A DNA stretch of 64,000 nt from Campylobacter jejuni. Its GTDB lineage: Bacteria > Campylobacterota > Campylobacteria > Campylobacterales > Campylobacteraceae. This document shows, piece by piece, positions 27,710-36,388 of this stretch (its first letter is position 1; every line of letters begins with the position of its first letter). The DNA lies in assembly GCF_001457695.1 (NCBI RefSeq), contig NZ_LN831025.1, positions 62,001 to 126,000 on the forward strand, written 5' to 3'. Below the pieces are notes generated by a model. The model had not been told where the DNA came from and did not search any database. It saw nothing but the letters and a program-made list of their open reading frames with translations. The position numbers and the translations under genes were made by a program.

Positions 27710-28513
27710 CGTACCTCTCCTTGGCGATATAAAGGTTTTGCGGTAAAAGGTGGAGTAGTTAAAAACCATTGTTGATCAAAATTATCTTTTTTTGCACACT
27801 CTACGGTAAAAATTTTAAAAACCTTGTGAAAATCACCATAAAGATTTGTAATAGGTGCTTGTATGCATTTTCCATTTCCTAAATTTTTAATTTGAACTGC
27901 TGTGTTGCTCATAGGGATAAATTTCCACATTTGTGCGTGATTGCTTGCATCGCAAGGATAATGGACAATTCCATTGCCATAAGCATTAAGACAAGTATTG
28001 GTTTTGGCATTTTTAATCATTGTAAAATCATTAGGATAAAGCAAAAGTTGCCAAACTCTAGCATCGCCAAATCCTTTACTATCGATTAAAGTATAGCCCC
28101 AAATCAATTTCCTTGTGCTAAAGCCCAAACCGTTAAAGCTGCTCCGCTAGGGCCTAAAATGGTTAAAAAATCAGAAACCGCAGGGCGATTTTCAAAAATT
28201 AAAACATCATTAAAAGCTTCGTCTTTAAAGCGAGGATTGATCCCATTTACTGCATTATTGTTGGCACTATTGCTTGTTCTAGTTAAAGGTGGGGTAATAG
28301 GAATAATAGGTACTAAATCAGCACCGCTAATTAAACTTGGAATTTCTTGATTGGTAGGAAAAGTAGGTTCAAGTCCTAGTTTTAAAGGATCAGTATCTTC
28401 AAATTCTCCAAATGAATGCCCCAAAGGATTTACATTTTCAAATTTAGAAGAACATGCATTTAAAGAAAAAAAGTCATAAAACAACATAAAATAAAAACTA
28501 TAATTTTTTGCAT
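27706..28513 (-). pseudogene. cdtA: Cytolethal distending toxin subunit A, two frameshifts
   Basis: CdtA is a lipoprotein-type, ricin-like lectin subunit. From ATG 28513 the signal peptide reads MQKIIVFILCCFMTFFL and then stops (TAA), because the LYACSS lipobox codons carry two extra bases. The frame ACSSKFENVNPLG continues to ALAQGN at 28104, where one missing G in the GNW codons produces TGA. The rest (IWGYTLIDSKGFGDARVWQ to RQGEVR) is intact in the next frame, with the lectin motif QMWKFIP. The 3' end overlaps cdtB as ATGA, so the operon arrangement is original. Confidence 0.94.
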
Positions 28514-28567
28514 TAAAAACCTTGATATGTATTGAAATTTTTAAGAAAATAATAACATAAATTTCAT

Positions 28568-28573
28568 TATAAT
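28568..28573 (+). promoter_or_regulatory. -10 box for the cyd operon
   Basis: A perfect TATAAT 52 bases before the DUF4492 ATG at 28626, in the divergent gap to cdtA. AT-rich flanks, no visible -35. Confidence 0.55.
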
Positions 28574-28625
28574 TTTCCGCTTTTTAAAAATGTTTTATTT
28601 TGTTGTTTTTAAAGGTAGAATTTAC

Positions 28626-28859
28626 ATGTATCTTAAACACTTATATTTTAGCATCTCTCAAATTTTTAATTTTTACAAAGAAGGTTTTAAAAATTTAACT
28701 CTTGGAAAGACCCTTTGGAAAATTATCTTTATCAAACTTTTTGTTATGTTTGTGATTTTAAAACTTTTTGTTTTTGATGTAAATTTTAATTCTATTTTTA
28801 AAAGCGACAAAGAAAAAAGCACTTTTGTACTCAAAAATCTTACACTCGAAGGAAAATAA
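28626..28859 (+). CDS. DUF4492-family small membrane protein upstream of cydA
   Basis: I start this at ATG 28626 (MYLKHLYFSISQIF), with AAAGG about 12 bases upstream, rather than at an earlier in-frame ATG. The 77-residue product has one strong membrane helix (KLFVMFVILKLFVFDV) and a basic N-terminal part with FYKEGFKNLTLGKTLWKIIFIK. The segment FYxxGFxxMTLGKTLW is typical of DUF4492 proteins, which occur next to cytochrome bd genes in epsilonproteobacteria and Bacteroidetes. The stop TAA directly abuts the cydA ATG. A role in oxidase assembly is inferred from location. Confidence 0.8.
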   Translation: MYLKHLYFSISQIFNFYKEGFKNLTLGKTLWKIIFIKLFVMFVILKLFVFDVNFNSIFKSDKEKSTFVLKNLTLEGK

Positions 28860-30422
28860 ATGAACGAACTTAGTAGCGTTGATTGGTCAAGAGCGCAGTT
28901 TGCCTTAACTGCACTTTATCATTTTTTGTTTGTGCCTTTAACCTTAGGCTTGTCTTTTATGATTGCTATCATGGAAACCATCTATGTAAAAACTAAAAAT
29001 GAAAGATGGAAAAAAATCACCAAATTTTGGCTTTCATTATTTGCCATAAATTTTGCTATCGGTGTAGCTACAGGCATTATAATGGAATTTGAATTTGGAA
29101 CAAACTGGGCAAATTATAGCTGGTTTGTGGGTGATATTTTTGGCGCACCTTTAGCGGTTGAAGGTATTATGGCATTTTTCTTAGAGGCTACTTTTTTTGC
29201 AGTTATGTTTTTTGGCTGGGATAAAGTAAGTAAGGGTTTTCACTTGCTTTCAACTTGGTGTGTGGCTATAGGAAGCAATCTTTCTGCTTTTTGGATTTTA
29301 GTGGCAAATGGTTGGATGCAATATCCTGTAGGAATGAGCTTTAACCCTGATACAGCAAGAAATGAAATGCAAAACTTTTTTGAAGTAGCGCTTTCTCCTG
29401 TAGCTATTTCAAAATTTTTACATACCATAGGCAGTGGTTATGTGATTTCAGCTTTATTTGTAATGGGAATTTCAGCTTGGTTTATGTTAAAGGGACGCCA
29501 TATTATCGAGGCTAAAAAAAGCTTAGTTGTAGGAGCTAGTTTTGGTTTGGTTTGTTCAATCTTTTTATTTTTCAGTGGAGATGAAAGTGCTTATCGTGTA
29601 ACTCAAACTCAACCTATGAAACTTGCAGCTATGGAAGGGGTTTATCAAGGCGAACATCGTGCAGGGCTTGTGCCTTTTGGAATTTTAAACCCTAAAAAAA
29701 CCATAGATAATAACGAAAGTGTGTTTTTATTTGACATTACTATACCTTACGCTCTTTCTATACTAGGAAACCGTGATCCAAATTCTTTTGTTCCAGGAAT
29801 TGAAGATTTGATCTATGGAAATGAAAGCAAAGGTATAGAACCTATGCAAAATCGTATCGATAGAGGAAAAATCGCTATACAAGCTCTAAAAGACTATAAA
29901 CTTGCTAAAGAAAACAATGATACAATAGCTATGGCAAATCACAAATCCATTTTAGAAACTCATTTTAAAGATTTTGGTTATGGATATTTAGAAAAACCAA
30001 GCGATACTATTCCGCCTGTGGCTTTAACTTTTTATAGCTTTCATATCATGGTTGCTTTAGGAAGTTTTTTCTTTTTGCTTTTCATCGTTACACTTTATCT
30101 TACTATGGCAAATGATATTGAGAAATTTAGAAAAGTACTTTGGGTGTGTTTATTATCCATTCCATTGGGTTATATCGCCGCTGAAGCAGGTTGGATCGTT
30201 GCTGAAGTAGGCAGACAACCTTGGGCAATTCAAGACTTACTTCCTGTACATATCGCAGCAACACAACTTGGAAAAGTCAATGTTCAAATTTCATTTTGGA
30301 TTTTTGCAGTGCTTTTTACAGCCTTATTGATTGCAGAAGTTAAAATCATACTTGCTCAGATTAAAAAAGGTTTTGACGCACATGTAGGACATACTCCACT
30401 TATGGGCAAAGGAGAAAAATAA
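28860..30422 (+). CDS. cydA: Cytochrome bd-type quinol oxidase subunit I
   Basis: Subunit I binds hemes b558, b595 and d and oxidises quinol. The 520-residue protein has about nine membrane helices, the early His in LTALYHFLF, and the EFGTNWANYSWFVGD region. GWIVAEVGRQPWAIQ is the conserved GRQPW motif. The Q-loop is the short form. In C. jejuni this oxidase is described as CioAB, cyanide-insensitive and lacking typical heme d spectra, though heme content cannot be read from sequence. It ends at the base where cydB starts. Confidence 0.95.
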   Translation: MNELSSVDWSRAQFALTALYHFLFVPLTLGLSFMIAIMETIYVKTKNERWKKITKFWLSLFAINFAIGVATGIIMEFEFGTNWANYSWFVGDIFGAPLAVEGIMAFFLEATFFAVMFFGWDKVSKGFHLLSTWCVAIGSNLSAFWILVANGWMQYPVGMSFNPDTARNEMQNFFEVALSPVAISKFLHTIGSGYVISALFVMGISAWFMLKGRHIIEAKKSLVVGASFGLVCSIFLFFSGDESAYRVTQTQPMKLAAMEGVYQGEHRAGLVPFGILNPKKTIDNNESVFLFDITIPYALSILGNRDPNSFVPGIEDLIYGNESKGIEPMQNRIDRGKIAIQALKDYKLAKENNDTIAMANHKSILETHFKDFGYGYLEKPSDTIPPVALTFYSFHIMVALGSFFFLLFIVTLYLTMANDIEKFRKVLWVCLLSIPLGYIAAEAGWIVAEVGRQPWAIQDLLPVHIAATQLGKVNVQISFWIFAVLFTALLIAEVKIILAQIKKGFDAHVGHTPLMGKGEK

Positions 30423-31546
30423 TGTTTTTTGGTTTAGAACTTGAAGGTTTGCAAATTTATTGGTGGTTGATTTTAAGTTTGCTCGGCGGACTTTTAGTTT
30501 TTATGTTTTTTGTCCAAGGTGGACAGACTTTAATCGATGAGCTTAGCAAGGATGAGCTTGAAAAAACCATGCTAATCAATTCTTTAGGGCGTAAATGGGA
30601 GCTTGGTTTTACAACTCTCGTACTTTTTGGCGGAGCAGCTTTTGCAGCTTTTCCACTTTTTTATAGTACAAGTTTTGGCGGAGCTTATTGGGCTTGGCTT
30701 TGTATTTTATTTTGTTTTATTTTACAAGCTGTGGCTTATGAGTATCGTAAAAAAGAAAATAATGTTTATGGCTCTAAAACCTATGAAATTTTTCTTAAAA
30801 TCAATGGATATTTAGGGGTATTTTTAATCGGAGTTGCCTTAAGTAGCTTTTTTAGCGGTTCTGAATTTATCTTAAATGAGCATAATTTTGTTTCTTGGCA
30901 AAATCCTTTGCACGGCTTAGAACTTTTACTTAATCCTTTTAATTATCTCTTAGGCTTAGCTTTAGTATTTTTAGCAAGGCTTTTAGGCGCAGCGTATTTT
31001 ATAAACAATATCAATGATGAGAATATCAAAATAAGAGCTATGAAAAAACTTATGATCAATAGCATTTTGTTTTTACCTTTTTTCTTAGGTTTTTTAGCGT
31101 GGATTTTCTTAAAAGATGGTTTTAGTGTAGATGTAAATGGAGTTGTAAGCATGAGTGCGAATTTGTATTTATATAATTTCTTAAATCAAATGATTTTTGC
31201 TATCTTGCTTGCTATCGGTGTGATTTTAGTGCTTTTAGGTATGGTTCAAGGAGCAAAAGGTTGCTCTAAAGCTATTTTTACCCTAGGACTTGGAACGGTT
31301 TTAACAGTTTTTGCTTTATTATCAAGCATTGGTTTAGGTCAAAGTGCTTTTTACCCATCTTTAAGTGATTTGCAAAGTTCTTTAACTTTAAAAAATGCAA
31401 GTTCAAGCTATTATACTCTAAGCGTCATGGCTTATGTGTCTTTACTTGTATCTTTTGTTTTAGCTTATATTATCTATGTTTGGAATGCAATGGATAAAGT
31501 AAAAATCACACGCGAAGAAATCGCAAATGATGATCACGCATATTAA
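30422..31546 (+). CDS. cydB: Cytochrome bd-type quinol oxidase subunit II
   Basis: The 374-residue partner of CydA has about eight membrane helices. The N-terminal LEGLQIYWWLILSLLGGLLVFMFFVQGGQTL is a CydB signature region with the QGGQ element. Its ATG shares a base with the cydA stop (TAATG), and it is followed by AAGGAG and a 34-codon CydX-like ORF. It is intact. Confidence 0.95.
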   Translation: MFFGLELEGLQIYWWLILSLLGGLLVFMFFVQGGQTLIDELSKDELEKTMLINSLGRKWELGFTTLVLFGGAAFAAFPLFYSTSFGGAYWAWLCILFCFILQAVAYEYRKKENNVYGSKTYEIFLKINGYLGVFLIGVALSSFFSGSEFILNEHNFVSWQNPLHGLELLLNPFNYLLGLALVFLARLLGAAYFINNINDENIKIRAMKKLMINSILFLPFFLGFLAWIFLKDGFSVDVNGVVSMSANLYLYNFLNQMIFAILLAIGVILVLLGMVQGAKGCSKAIFTLGLGTVLTVFALLSSIGLGQSAFYPSLSDLQSSLTLKNASSSYYTLSVMAYVSLLVSFVLAYIIYVWNAMDKVKITREEIANDDHAY

Positions 31547-31555
31547 GGAGAAAAA

Positions 31556-31660
31556 ATGTTACATGCTTTGTTTTTATTGGCTTGGCCTTTAGTAATTTAT
31601 CTAAGCTATAAATTTATAATGCTAAATATCAATCAATTAGAAAAAGATAGCAAACTATAA
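31556..31660 (+). CDS. CydX-like micro-protein of the bd oxidase operon
   Basis: A 34-codon ORF directly after cydB with a strong AAGGAG site. One hydrophobic helix (LHALFLLAWPLVIYLSYKFIM) is followed by a polar tail (NINQLEKDSKL). Size, position and topology match the single-helix bd oxidase accessory subunits (CydX/CbdX type), but the sequence does not clearly match the CydX motif, so I give no gene symbol. Confidence 0.72.
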   Translation: MLHALFLLAWPLVIYLSYKFIMLNINQLEKDSKL

Positions 31661-31715
31661 AGCAAGATAAGATTTAAACCGATATAAGTATAAATCTTTT
31701 CAAAATATTGCAATT

Positions 31716-31737
31716 TGCCCATTTTTGGGCATCTTTT
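31716..31737 (+). terminator. Terminator after the cyd operon
   Basis: TGCCCA/TGGGCA (31716-31721 with 31726-31731) form a 6-bp GC-containing stem with a TTTT loop. TCTTTT follows. It lies between the convergent cyd operon and the racemase gene. Confidence 0.65.
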
Positions 31738-31739
31738 AA

Positions 31740-32435
31740 TCATAAATCTTTTAAAGCTTCATTAGCAGCATCAAGGGCGTGAATAAGGCTTGTGTCAAAA
31801 ATTTTGATATTTGTATCATTTTTGGATATTAATAAACCAATTTCAGTGCAAGCTAAAAGCACTCCTTTTGCCCCTTTTTCTTGTAGTTTTTTTATAATAT
31901 TTAAATATTTTTCTTTAGAATCTTGCTTGATTTCACCTTTGCAAAGCTCATTAAAAATGATATCATTAACGATTTTTATATCTTCATCACTAGGAGTAAT
32001 AACGCTAATATTTTCTTCAATCAGCATTTTTTTATAAAAATCCTGCGTCATTGTGTATTTAGTACCCAATAAACCAATTTTTTGTATGTTTTCTTGTTTT
32101 AAAGCCTTAGCAGAACTTTTTGCAATATGTAAAATAGGGATATTTATATTTTGTTGAATTTCATCAAAAACCTTATGCATAGTATTAGTTGCAATTATTA
32201 TAAAATTAGCCCCTGCAAGTTCTAATTTTTTAGCACATTGAGTCAAAATTTGTGCAGCTTCTTGCCATTTATCTTGGCTTTGTAAATTTTCTATTTCTTC
32301 AAAATTAACACTGTAAAGTAAAATTTTTGCAGAATTTAAAGATTTTAATTTATCATTTATAGCTTGATTTATTGTTTTATAATAAGTAATAGTGCTTTCA
32401 AAACTCATTCCGCCTATAATACCAATGGTTTTCAT
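31740..32435 (-). CDS. Aspartate/glutamate racemase family protein (YgeA-like)
   Basis: A 231-residue PLP-independent amino-acid racemase fold. The N-terminus MKTIGIIGGMSFESTITYY is typical. The usual pair of catalytic cysteines is here Thr (in ATNTMHK) and Cys (LLACTEIGLL). The same Thr/Cys arrangement is described for E. coli YgeA-type racemases, so activity may be broad or one-directional. It converges with the cyd operon. D-amino acid production or catabolism is possible; the substrate cannot be read. Confidence 0.85.
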   Translation of the reverse strand: MKTIGIIGGMSFESTITYYKTINQAINDKLKSLNSAKILLYSVNFEEIENLQSQDKWQEAAQILTQCAKKLELAGANFIIIATNTMHKVFDEIQQNINIPILHIAKSSAKALKQENIQKIGLLGTKYTMTQDFYKKMLIEENISVITPSDEDIKIVNDIIFNELCKGEIKQDSKEKYLNIIKKLQEKGAKGVLLACTEIGLLISKNDTNIKIFDTSLIHALDAANEALKDL

Positions 32436-32554
32436 TTTTCTCCTTAAGAATTAATTTTTGAGTCGTTTTATTACAATATATTTCATAGAAATATGATTTA
32501 TTTTTAAATAAATAAATATATTTTAATATTTTTATTAAAGTTTAAAATAATTTT

Positions 32555-33250
32555 TTAAACTATTTTCCAATCTATAGGAATTTTACCAACTTTTTTTAAA
32601 AATTCATTAGCCTTTGAAAAATGCTTACAACCTAAAAATCCTGTTCTAGCTAAAGGGCTTGGGTGAGCTGCTTTTAAAATCAAATGCTTAGTATTATCAA
32701 TCAAAATCTCCTTGTTTTTTGCGTAATTTCCCCAAAGCATAAAAACAAGCCCTGATTTTTCATTACTTAATTTATGTATTATAGCATCACTAAATTCTTG
32801 CCAACCCCACGAACTATGGCTAGCTGCTTTATTTGCTTCAACGCTAAGAATAGAATTTAAGAGCAAAACTCCTTGTTTTGCCCAAGAGCTTAAATCTCCG
32901 CTTTTTGCTGGAGTGATGTTTAAATCATTTTGCAATTCTTTAAAAATATTATTAAGACTTGGTGGGATTTTTACATTTTTTGGAACCGAAAAACTAAGCC
33001 CCATTGCTTGATTTGGTTGATGATAAGGATCTTGTCCTAGGATAATAATTTTAATTTCTTTTAAAGGACATAAATTAAAAGCATTAAAGATTAAATTTGC
33101 AGGCGGATAAATAACTATATTTTGATTAATCGCATTTAGGTATTGTTTTTTGATTTCTAGAAAATATTTTTTTTGAAATTCGTCTCTTAAAAATTCTTTC
33201 CAGTCATCATTTATTTTAATCTTATCTATGTTTATTGTAATTTCTTCCAT
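32555..33250 (-). CDS. ung: Uracil-DNA glycosylase
   Basis: Ung removes uracil from DNA in base-excision repair. The 231-residue protein contains the catalytic water-activating motif GQDPYHQPNQ (Asp in GQDPYH) and LLLNSILSV. The DNA-intercalation motif HPSPLARTG is also present. Family A Ung of normal length, transcribed alone on the minus strand, with the racemase gene downstream. Confidence 0.97.
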   Translation of the reverse strand: MEEITINIDKIKINDDWKEFLRDEFQKKYFLEIKKQYLNAINQNIVIYPPANLIFNAFNLCPLKEIKIIILGQDPYHQPNQAMGLSFSVPKNVKIPPSLNNIFKELQNDLNITPAKSGDLSSWAKQGVLLLNSILSVEANKAASHSSWGWQEFSDAIIHKLSNEKSGLVFMLWGNYAKNKEILIDNTKHLILKAAHPSPLARTGFLGCKHFSKANEFLKKVGKIPIDWKIV

Positions 33251-33469
33251 ATTATCCCTAATTATTTAAATTATTAAAAATTTTATTCTAACAAAAAAGC
33301 TTGCAAAAATATATTAATTTTTTTTGAAGTAAATAAAATTTTTTATATTAATAAAAATTAAATATAAAGACATAATAGGATATAAAAATACTTAATTTAT
33401 TGTATTTGAAAGTAGTTTTATTATTAACCAATTATTAACTAAAAATGCAATATCATTATTTTATGATTT

Positions 33470-33489
33470 AAATCAAAAATTTTTGATTT
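33470..33489. promoter_or_regulatory. Perfect palindrome overlapping the aspA promoter
   Basis: A 20-bp perfect inverted repeat (AAATCAAAAA and its complement) ends five bases before the -10 box and would cover the -35 region. It is well placed for a repressor or activator. It does not match a CRP/FNR consensus exactly, and the binding protein is unknown. AT-rich palindromes can arise by chance, so it remains a candidate. Confidence 0.45.
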
Positions 33490-33494
33490 TAAAT

Positions 33495-33500
33495 TAAAAT
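33495..33500 (+). promoter_or_regulatory. -10 box for aspA-dcuA
   Basis: TAAAAT located 21 bases before the aspA ATG, downstream of the palindrome at 33470-33489. The leader would be very short. Confidence 0.4.
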
Positions 33501-33520
33501 ACTTTTATGAAAGGTTCAAA

Positions 33521-34927
33521 ATGGGAACAAGAAAAGAACATGATTTTATTGGGGAATTAGAAATCTCTGATGAGGTTTATTATGGAGTGCAAACTTTTAG
33601 AGCTGTTGAAAATTTTGATATTTCTCATGATAGATTAAAAGATTTTCCTCGCTTTGTTAGAGCTTTGGCTAGAGTAAAAAAAGCTGCAGCTATGGCAAAT
33701 CATGAATTAGGTCTTTTGGATAAAAATATCCAAGATGCGATTATTAAAGCGTGCGATAAAATTTTAGAAGGCGGATATTATGATCAATTTGTAGTAGATA
33801 TGATCCAAGGAGGTGCTGGAACAAGTACAAATATGAATGCTAATGAAGTTATAGCAAACATAGGACTTGAACTTATGGGTCATAAAAAAGGTGAATACCA
33901 ATATCTTCATCCAAATGATCATGTTAATTTAAGTCAAAGTACTAATGATGCTTATCCTACAGCTTTACACCTTGCCTTGCATGATTATTTAAGCGATTTG
34001 GCAAAAGCTATGGAACATCTAAAAAAAGCTTATGAGAGAAAAGCTGAAGAATTTAAAGATGTTCTTAAAATGGGTAGAACCCAACTGCAAGATGCTGTAC
34101 CTATGACTTTAGGTCGTGAATTTAAAACTTTTGCTGTAATGATAGGCGAAGATATACAAAGAGTATTAGAAGCTAGAAAATTAATTTTAGAGATCAATTT
34201 GGGTGGAACTGCTATTGGAACGGGAATTAATTCTCATCCTGATTATCCGAAGGTTGTAGAAAGAAAAATAAGAGAAGTGACAGGTTTTGAATATACTGTG
34301 GCTGAGGATTTGATCGAGGCGACTCAAGATACGGGAGCTTATGTACAAATTTCAGGTGTTTTAAAACGTGTTGCAACAAAACTTTCTAAAGTATGTAATG
34401 ACTTAAGACTTTTAAGCAGTGGTCCAAAATGTGGTCTTAATGAGATTAATCTTCCAAAAATGCAACCAGGTAGTTCTATCATGCCAGGTAAGGTAAATCC
34501 TGTTATTCCTGAAGTAGTTAATCAAGTTTGTTATTTTGTTATTGGAGCAGATGTAACTGTAACTTTTGCTTGTGAGGGTGGACAATTACAACTTAATGTT
34601 TTTGAACCAGTTGCAGCGTATAGCTTATTTAATTCTATTGTAATGCTAGAAAAAGCAATGTATACTTTAGCTGATAAATGTATAGATGGTATTACTGCAA
34701 ATGAAAAAATTTGTTCAGACTTCGTCTATAATTCAGTAGGTATAGTAACAGCTTTAAATCCTTATATTGGTTATGAAAATTCAGCTTCTATAGCTAAAGA
34801 GGCAATGAACACTGGAAAAAGAGTGGCTGATATTGCGCTTGAAAGAGGGCTTTTAAGTAAAGAACAAATTGATGAAATTTTAACTCCATCAAATATGCTA
34901 AATCCTCACATGGAAGCTAAAAAATAG
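33521..34927 (+). CDS. aspA: Aspartate ammonia-lyase
   Basis: AspA deaminates aspartate to fumarate, important in C. jejuni because amino acids are its main carbon source. The 468-residue protein carries the fumarase/aspartase signature GSSIMPGKVNP, plus the GGAGTSTNMNANEV and SQSTNDAYPTALH segments of the active site. It lies upstream of dcuA by 16 bases, so fumarate production and aspartate/fumarate exchange are linked. It is intact. Confidence 0.97.
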   Translation: MGTRKEHDFIGELEISDEVYYGVQTFRAVENFDISHDRLKDFPRFVRALARVKKAAAMANHELGLLDKNIQDAIIKACDKILEGGYYDQFVVDMIQGGAGTSTNMNANEVIANIGLELMGHKKGEYQYLHPNDHVNLSQSTNDAYPTALHLALHDYLSDLAKAMEHLKKAYERKAEEFKDVLKMGRTQLQDAVPMTLGREFKTFAVMIGEDIQRVLEARKLILEINLGGTAIGTGINSHPDYPKVVERKIREVTGFEYTVAEDLIEATQDTGAYVQISGVLKRVATKLSKVCNDLRLLSSGPKCGLNEINLPKMQPGSSIMPGKVNPVIPEVVNQVCYFVIGADVTVTFACEGGQLQLNVFEPVAAYSLFNSIVMLEKAMYTLADKCIDGITANEKICSDFVYNSVGIVTALNPYIGYENSASIAKEAMNTGKRVADIALERGLLSKEQIDEILTPSNMLNPHMEAKK

Positions 34928-34943
34928 CATTTTAGGATTTAAT

Positions 34944-36281
34944 ATGGATATAATGATAATTTTGCAAGTAATCGTCCTTCTTGGGGCGATTTTTATCGGT
35001 ATTCGCCTAGGCGGCATTGCTATAGGTTATGCTGGAGGATTAGGTGTAGTTATACTAGGACTTGTTTTAGGTATGAAACCTGGTAATATTCCTTGGGATG
35101 TTATTTTAATTATTGCTGCAGCTATTGCAGCAATTTCTGCTATGCAACAAGCAGGTGGACTTGATTATATGGTAAGGGTGACAGAAAAAATTTTAAGATC
35201 AAGCCCTAAATTTATAAATTATTTAGCTCCAGCTTGTGGATGGTTGCTTACAATCTTAGCAGGAACAGGAAATGCAGTATTTTCTTTAATGCCTGTTGTA
35301 GTTGATGTTGCAAAATCTCAAAATATAAAACCTAGTGTTCCACTTTCATTAATGGTTGTTTCTTCGCAAATTGGAATCACTGCTTCTCCTGTGAGTGCAG
35401 CTGTGGTTTATATGAGCGGCGTTTTAGAGCCACTTGGATGGAATTATCCAACTTTAATTGGAATTTGGATCAGTACAACTTTTATAGCTTGTATGCTTAC
35501 AGCTTTTATAGTGAGTTTAATCACTCCTATGGATTTAAGCAAAGATAGCGTTTATCAAGAACGCTTAAAAGCAGGACTTGTTAAAGATGCAGGAGCTATT
35601 TTACATGGTGAAGATAAACCGGGTGCTAAACTTTCAGTAGGAATTTTTTTGATCACTGTTTTGGCAGTTGTACTTTATGCAACCGCAATTTCAAGCAATA
35701 TTAAATGGATTGATCCTGTTGTGGTTCCAAGAGATGCAGCTATTATGAGCTTTTTACTTACTGCAGCAACTTTGATCACTTGGCTTTGTAAAGTTGAACC
35801 AGGTAAAATTCTTGATACCAGTGTATTTAAAAGTGGTATGACTGCTTGTGTTTGCGTTTTTGGTGTAGCATGGCTTGGAAATACTTTTGTTGCAGGACAC
35901 GAAGCTTCTATTAAAGAAGTAGCAGGCGACTGGGTTAAACAAACCCCTGCTATGTTAGCAGTTGCATTTTTCTTTGCAAGCATGCTTTTATATTCTCAAG
36001 CAGCAACCGCAAAGGCCATTGTACCTGTAATTATCACCGCTTTAGGAATTTCAGCAGCAAATCCGCATGATTCTTATATGCTTGTAGCTTGTTTTGCAGC
36101 AGTTTCGGCACTTTTTGTGCTTCCAACTTATCCAACCTTACTTGGTGCTGTGCAAATGGATGATACAGGAACGACTAGAATTGGTAAATTTATATTTAAT
36201 CACTCTTTCTTTGTACCAGGAGTTTTAGCTATTGCAATTGCTGTAGCATTAGGCTTTGTATTAGCTCCTATGCTTATTTAA
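34944..36281 (+). CDS. dcuA: Anaerobic C4-dicarboxylate transporter DcuA
   Basis: The 445-residue inner-membrane antiporter of the Dcu family exchanges aspartate, fumarate and succinate. About ten or more membrane segments are visible. Motifs include IRLGGIAIGYAGGLGVVILG near the N-terminus, AGTGNAVFSLMPVVVDVAK, SSQIGITASPVSAAVVYM, and LPTYPTLLGAVQMDDTGTT near the C-terminus. It follows aspA and ends before a strong terminator at 36286-36318. Confidence 0.96.
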   Translation: MDIMIILQVIVLLGAIFIGIRLGGIAIGYAGGLGVVILGLVLGMKPGNIPWDVILIIAAAIAAISAMQQAGGLDYMVRVTEKILRSSPKFINYLAPACGWLLTILAGTGNAVFSLMPVVVDVAKSQNIKPSVPLSLMVVSSQIGITASPVSAAVVYMSGVLEPLGWNYPTLIGIWISTTFIACMLTAFIVSLITPMDLSKDSVYQERLKAGLVKDAGAILHGEDKPGAKLSVGIFLITVLAVVLYATAISSNIKWIDPVVVPRDAAIMSFLLTAATLITWLCKVEPGKILDTSVFKSGMTACVCVFGVAWLGNTFVAGHEASIKEVAGDWVKQTPAMLAVAFFFASMLLYSQAATAKAIVPVIITALGISAANPHDSYMLVACFAAVSALFVLPTYPTLLGAVQMDDTGTTRIGKFIFNHSFFVPGVLAIAIAVALGFVLAPMLI

Positions 36282-36285
36282 ATCA

Positions 36286-36318
36286 AACCCTAGGTTTTTC
36301 TCTCCTAGGGTTAAAATT
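36286..36318 (+). terminator. Terminator after dcuA
   Basis: AACCCTAGG and CCTAGGGTT (36286-36294 with 36304-36312) form a perfect 9-bp stem, followed by AAAATTTTTT. It separates aspA-dcuA from the lipoprotein operon. Confidence 0.75.
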
Positions 36319-36348
36319 TTTTCATTAGTTTTTAAGTATATACTACGC

Positions 36349-36354
36349 TATAAT
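36349..36354 (+). promoter_or_regulatory. -10 box for the lipoprotein operon
   Basis: A perfect TATAAT 34 bases before the ATG at 36389, after the dcuA terminator. Confidence 0.55.
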
Positions 36355-36388
36355 ATTCATTTTTAATTTTCTTTAAGAAAGGAATTTA

